The notes beneath the pieces were generated by a model that worked only from the letters and a program-made list of their open reading frames with translations, was not told the origin of the DNA and did not search any database. Positions 7,907-10,070 of a stretch of DNA of 10,070 nt are shown here, one piece after another (the first letter of the stretch is position 1; each line of letters starts with the position of its first letter). Both the position numbers and the translations under genes were made by a program. Where the stretch lies: positions 1 to 10,070 of the forward strand of contig CAKQCV010000081.1 of the NCBI GenBank assembly GCA_934217675.1, in the 5' to 3' direction. Origin of the DNA: an uncultured Prevotella sp. Its GTDB lineage: Bacteria; Bacteroidota; Bacteroidia; Bacteroidales; Bacteroidaceae.

Positions 7907-7948
7907 TTGCACAATTAGCATGTTGTTGTGCAATAAATAGTGCTTTTT
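7907..7948 (+). terminator. Possible weak terminator or operator-like inverted repeat after pdxB
   Basis: TTGCACAA (7907-7914) and TTGTGCAA (7926-7933) are perfect 8-base inverted copies around an 11-base loop. A T run lies about ten bases further on (7943-7948). The spacing is poor for a classic terminator. A further TTGCAC at 7961 falls on the -33 element of acpP, so a regulatory site is an alternative reading. Confidence 0.3.
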
Positions 7949-7960
7949 TACAACAATTAC

Positions 7961-7991
7961 TTGCACACGTAAATAAAAATTCGTTCCTTTG
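7961..7991 (+). promoter_or_regulatory. Probable acpP promoter
   Basis: TTG near 7961 is followed after about 20 bases by TTCCTTTG, seven of eight positions of TAnnTTTG. This predicts a start roughly 50 bases before the acpP ATG. It also argues that in-frame codons upstream of 8046 are untranslated leader. Confidence 0.5.
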
Positions 7992-8045
7992 CATCCGATT
8001 TTTACGAAAGAATATAATTTAAACACTTTAAAAACATTATTTATT

Positions 8046-8282
8046 ATGTCAGAAATTGAATCAAAAGTAAAAGCTATTATCGTTGATAAACTTGGTGTTG
8101 AAGAGTCTGAAGTTAAGCCAGAAGCAAGCTTCACAAACGACCTTGGTGCAGATTCACTTGATACAGTTGAGTTGATTATGGAATTTGAGAAAGAGTTTGG
8201 TATTACTATTCCAGATGACAAGTCTGAGTCTATTGCAACTGTAGGTGATGCTATCAAGTACATCGAAGAGAATGCAAAATAA
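8046..8282 (+). CDS. acpP: Acyl carrier protein
   Basis: A 78-residue acidic protein, the standard ACP size. It carries growing acyl chains in type II fatty-acid synthesis on a phosphopantetheine arm attached to S37 in the signature [12 protein letters not shown] (32-43). The four-helix layout and acidic recognition helix II (EFEKEFG, 46-52) are clear. I chose the ATG at 8046 rather than an in-frame TTG at 7989, because family members begin at MSEIE-type sequences and the upstream codons cover the likely promoter. The next gene, fabF, acts directly on acyl-ACP. The two are separated by 123 bases holding a long hairpin. Confidence 0.97.
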   Translation: MSEIESKVKAIIVDKLGVEESEVKPEASFTNDLGADSLDTVELIMEFEKEFGITIPDDKSESIATVGDAIKYIEENAK

Positions 8283-8308
8283 ATTATCTGAGGTGATATA
8301 AAAAAACT

Positions 8309-8369
8309 AAAGGTGAGAAAGGTGAGCTGAGACCGCAGAAAAGGATCTCACCTCACCTTTTCCACCTTT
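8309..8369 (+). repeat. Long imperfect hairpin of GGTGAG repeats between acpP and fabF
   Basis: The left arm (8309-8332) and right arm (8346-8369) can pair over 24 bp with three mismatches, around a 13-base loop. The left arm holds GGTGAG twice (8312 and 8321), and the right arm holds the complementary CTCACC and CACC units. The nearest T run (8384-8389) is about 14 bases past the stem, so it is a poor intrinsic terminator. No TAnnTTTG promoter lies between it and fabF, so fabF transcription probably passes through it. It could be a partial terminator, an RNA-processing or stability element, or a copy of a dispersed palindromic repeat. Confidence 0.7.
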
Positions 8370-8405
8370 TATTATACCTTCTATTTTTTACTTTAATATA
8401 TACAG

Positions 8406-9668
8406 ATGGAATTAAAAAGAGTAGTAGTAACAGGATTAGGTGCTGTTACACCTGTTGGAAACAATCCTGAGGAGACATGGAATAACCTTCTCAATGGTGT
8501 TAGCGGAGCTGCTCCTATTACTTTATTTGACGCATCAAAATTCAAAACACAGTTTGCTTGTGAAGTAAAAGGCTTCAATGCAACTGATTATATTGACCGT
8601 AAGGAAGCACGTAAGATGGATCGTTATGCTCAACTTGCTATGGCAGCAGCAGTCCAGGCAGTTGATGACAGCAAGATGAATCTTGAGAGTATAGACAAAA
8701 ATCGTATTGGTGTTGTTTTTGGTGTTGGTATAGGTGGTATCAAGACTTTTGAGGATGAGGTAGAGTATTACGCTCTTCATAAAGAGAACGGTCCTAAGTT
8801 CAATCCTTTCTTCATCCCAAAAATGATTTCGGATATCGCAGCAGGACAAATATCAATTCGCTTCGGATTCCACGGACCAAATTATGCTACAACATCAGCG
8901 TGCGCTTCTTCGACCAATGCTTTGGCAGATGCTTTCAATCTTATTCGCTTAGGCAAGGCTGATGCTATCGTTGCCGGTGGTGCAGAGGCTGCAATTTGCG
9001 GTTGTGGTGTAGGTGGATTCAACGCTATGCATGCGCTGTCTACACGTAATGATGATCCAGAACATGCATCTCGTCCATTCAGTGCAAGCCGTGATGGATT
9101 TATCATGGGTGAGGGTGCAGGATGCTTGATTCTTGAGGAACTTGAACATGCAAAGGCTCGTGGTGCACAGATTTATGCAGAGATGGTTGGCGAGGGTATG
9201 AGTGCTGATGCTTATCATATCACAGCTTCACATCCAGACGGTCTTGGTGCAAAACTTGTAATGAAAAATGCTCTTGATGATGCAGGAATGAAGCCTGAGG
9301 ATATTGATTATATAAATGTTCATGGCACTTCAACTCCTGTTGGTGATATTTCTGAGGTAAAAGCAATCCAGCAGCTCTTTGGTGAGCATGCTTACAAACT
9401 GAATATCAGTTCAACGAAATCTATGACAGGACACCTTCTTGGTGCTGCGGGTGCAGTAGAAGCTATGGTTTCTGTATTATCTGTAAAGAATGATATTGTT
9501 CCTCCTACAATTAACCATCAAGAAGACGACAAGGACGAGAATATTGACTACAATTTGAATTTCACATTCAACAAGGCACAGAAACGTACAGTTCGTGCTG
9601 CTCTTAGCAATACTTTTGGCTTTGGTGGTCATAACGCTTGCGTTATCTTCAAGAAGTATGATGATTAA
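8406..9668 (+). CDS. fabF: Beta-ketoacyl-ACP synthase II
   Basis: A 420-residue thiolase-fold condensing enzyme that elongates acyl-ACP with malonyl-ACP in cytoplasmic fatty-acid synthesis. All active-site elements are present: the nucleophile C166 in TTSACASS, H306 in VHGTST, K338 in SSTKSMTGH, and H343 in GHLLGAAGA. The glycine-rich gate near the end is FGFGGHN (404-410). Length and the C-H-H triad fit FabF; a Cys-His-Asn triad would mark FabH instead. FabB is a close relative, but the GMSADAYH segment (264-271) and the position next to acpP favour FabF. It follows acpP and overlaps rnc by 8 to 11 bases, which fits one operon read from the acpP promoter. Confidence 0.96.
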   Translation: MELKRVVVTGLGAVTPVGNNPEETWNNLLNGVSGAAPITLFDASKFKTQFACEVKGFNATDYIDRKEARKMDRYAQLAMAAAVQAVDDSKMNLESIDKNRIGVVFGVGIGGIKTFEDEVEYYALHKENGPKFNPFFIPKMISDIAAGQISIRFGFHGPNYATTSACASSTNALADAFNLIRLGKADAIVAGGAEAAICGCGVGGFNAMHALSTRNDDPEHASRPFSASRDGFIMGEGAGCLILEELEHAKARGAQIYAEMVGEGMSADAYHITASHPDGLGAKLVMKNALDDAGMKPEDIDYINVHGTSTPVGDISEVKAIQQLFGEHAYKLNISSTKSMTGHLLGAAGAVEAMVSVLSVKNDIVPPTINHQEDDKDENIDYNLNFTFNKAQKRTVRAALSNTFGFGGHNACVIFKKYDD

Positions 9669-10070
9669 TAACTTCATAGACTGGATGAGGCTCCCATTCC
9701 GTAAGGAAAAGGAGCTTTATTTGGCTCTATACAAGATATTTGGTTTTTATCCTCACAACATTCATTATTATAAGCTTGCGCTGATGCATAAAAGCGTGAC
9801 TCGCCGTAATGAGAAGGGACGTCCGCTGAATAATGAACGTCTTGAATTCCTTGGCGATGCCATTCTTGATGCCATAGTAGGAGATATAGTATATCGTCAT
9901 TTTGAAGGCAAGCGAGAAGGGTTCCTTACAAGTACTCGTAGTAAGATTGTTCAACGTGAAACTCTGAACCGTCTTGCCGCAGAGATGGGAATAACGCAAT
10001 TGGTGAAATTTGGCAAACATACTCCCTCCCACAACAGCTATATGGGTGGGAATGCGTTTGAAGCATTGGT
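9658..10070 (+). CDS. rnc: Ribonuclease III (partial, C-terminus beyond window)
   Basis: Endoribonuclease that cuts double-stranded RNA, including rRNA precursors. About 137 codons are visible, covering most of the catalytic domain; the rest of that domain and the dsRNA-binding domain should follow outside the window. Counting from the ATG at 9661, the RNase III signature NERLEFLGDAILD occupies 58-70, with metal-site residues E62 and D66. RSKIVQRETL (93-102) and HNSYMGGNAFEAL (124-136) are further family blocks. The E. coli D114/E117 pair appears here as N131/E134. An ATG at 9658 directly precedes the one at 9661. Both lie inside the fabF end, so translation is probably coupled. The N-terminal extension of about 25 residues before the core compared with E. 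coli is typical of Bacteroidota, as I recall them. Confidence 0.95.
   Translation, partial: MMINNFIDWMRLPFRKEKELYLALYKIFGFYPHNIHYYKLALMHKSVTRRNEKGRPLNNERLEFLGDAILDAIVGDIVYRHFEGKREGFLTSTRSKIVQRETLNRLAAEMGITQLVKFGKHTPSHNSYMGGNAFEAL

Noticed and set aside
7989..8045. N-terminal extension of acpP from a TTG codon
   Set aside because: It overlaps the likely -7 element, is not found in ACP proteins, and the internal ATG gives the standard 78-residue protein.
7754..8263. Minus-strand open frame of 169 codons across the pdxB end and acpP
   Set aside because: It is antisense to two well-supported genes and the acpP promoter, with no recognisable domain.
9727..10032. Minus-strand open frame of 101 codons near the right edge
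   Set aside because: It is antisense to rnc, whose translation carries the RNase III signature without interruption.
1..10070. Possible new defence system, mobile element or CRISPR array
   Set aside because: Apart from DUF4254, the genes belong to well-known families. No direct-repeat array, transposase, integrase or terminal inverted repeats were seen.

Overview
The window looks like chromosome from a member of the Bacteroidota, most likely Bacteroidales and close to Prevotella. Four things point there. The DNA is AT-rich. Start codons lack clear Shine-Dalgarno sequences. Several upstream regions carry the Bacteroidota promoter pattern (TAnnTTTG at -7, TTG/TTTG near -33). The proteins have typical Bacteroidota forms: a fused SecDF with an Ala/Lys-rich insert, a GT9 glycosyltransferase paired with DUF4254, and the order acpP-fabF-rnc. 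The genus is inferred from protein style and was not tested.

Left part, minus strand: a rhomboid intramembrane protease (3506-4429) is followed after 11 bases by a membrane-anchored endonuclease/exonuclease/phosphatase-family protein (2406-3494). After a 181-base gap with its own promoter-like element comes secDF (1-2224). Its C-terminal third or so lies outside the window.

Middle: a 315-base divergent intergenic region separates the rhomboid gene from a plus-strand HU gene (4745-5017). HU ends at a perfect 21-bp hairpin. This hairpin also contains the last codons of the convergent GT9 heptosyltransferase-like gene (5077-6141, minus). The GT9 gene overlaps the stop codon of the upstream DUF4254 gene (6141-6749, minus) by one base, so the two are translated as a pair.

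Right part, plus strand: pdxB (6865-7893) for pyridoxal phosphate synthesis is followed by the fatty-acid and RNA-processing cluster acpP (8046-8282), fabF (8406-9668) and rnc. The rnc gene starts inside the fabF end and runs off the right edge. An imperfect 24-bp stem built from GGTGAG repeats lies between acpP and fabF. It may lower fabF and rnc expression relative to acpP, or belong to a dispersed repeat family.

Overall this is a conserved housekeeping region. I found no CRISPR array, insertion sequence, prophage, tRNA or rRNA, toxin-antitoxin pair or defence system. The best leads are the GGTGAG hairpin, the unexplained DUF4254-GT9 partnership, and a possible Asp-to-Asn change at a metal-site position of RNase III.
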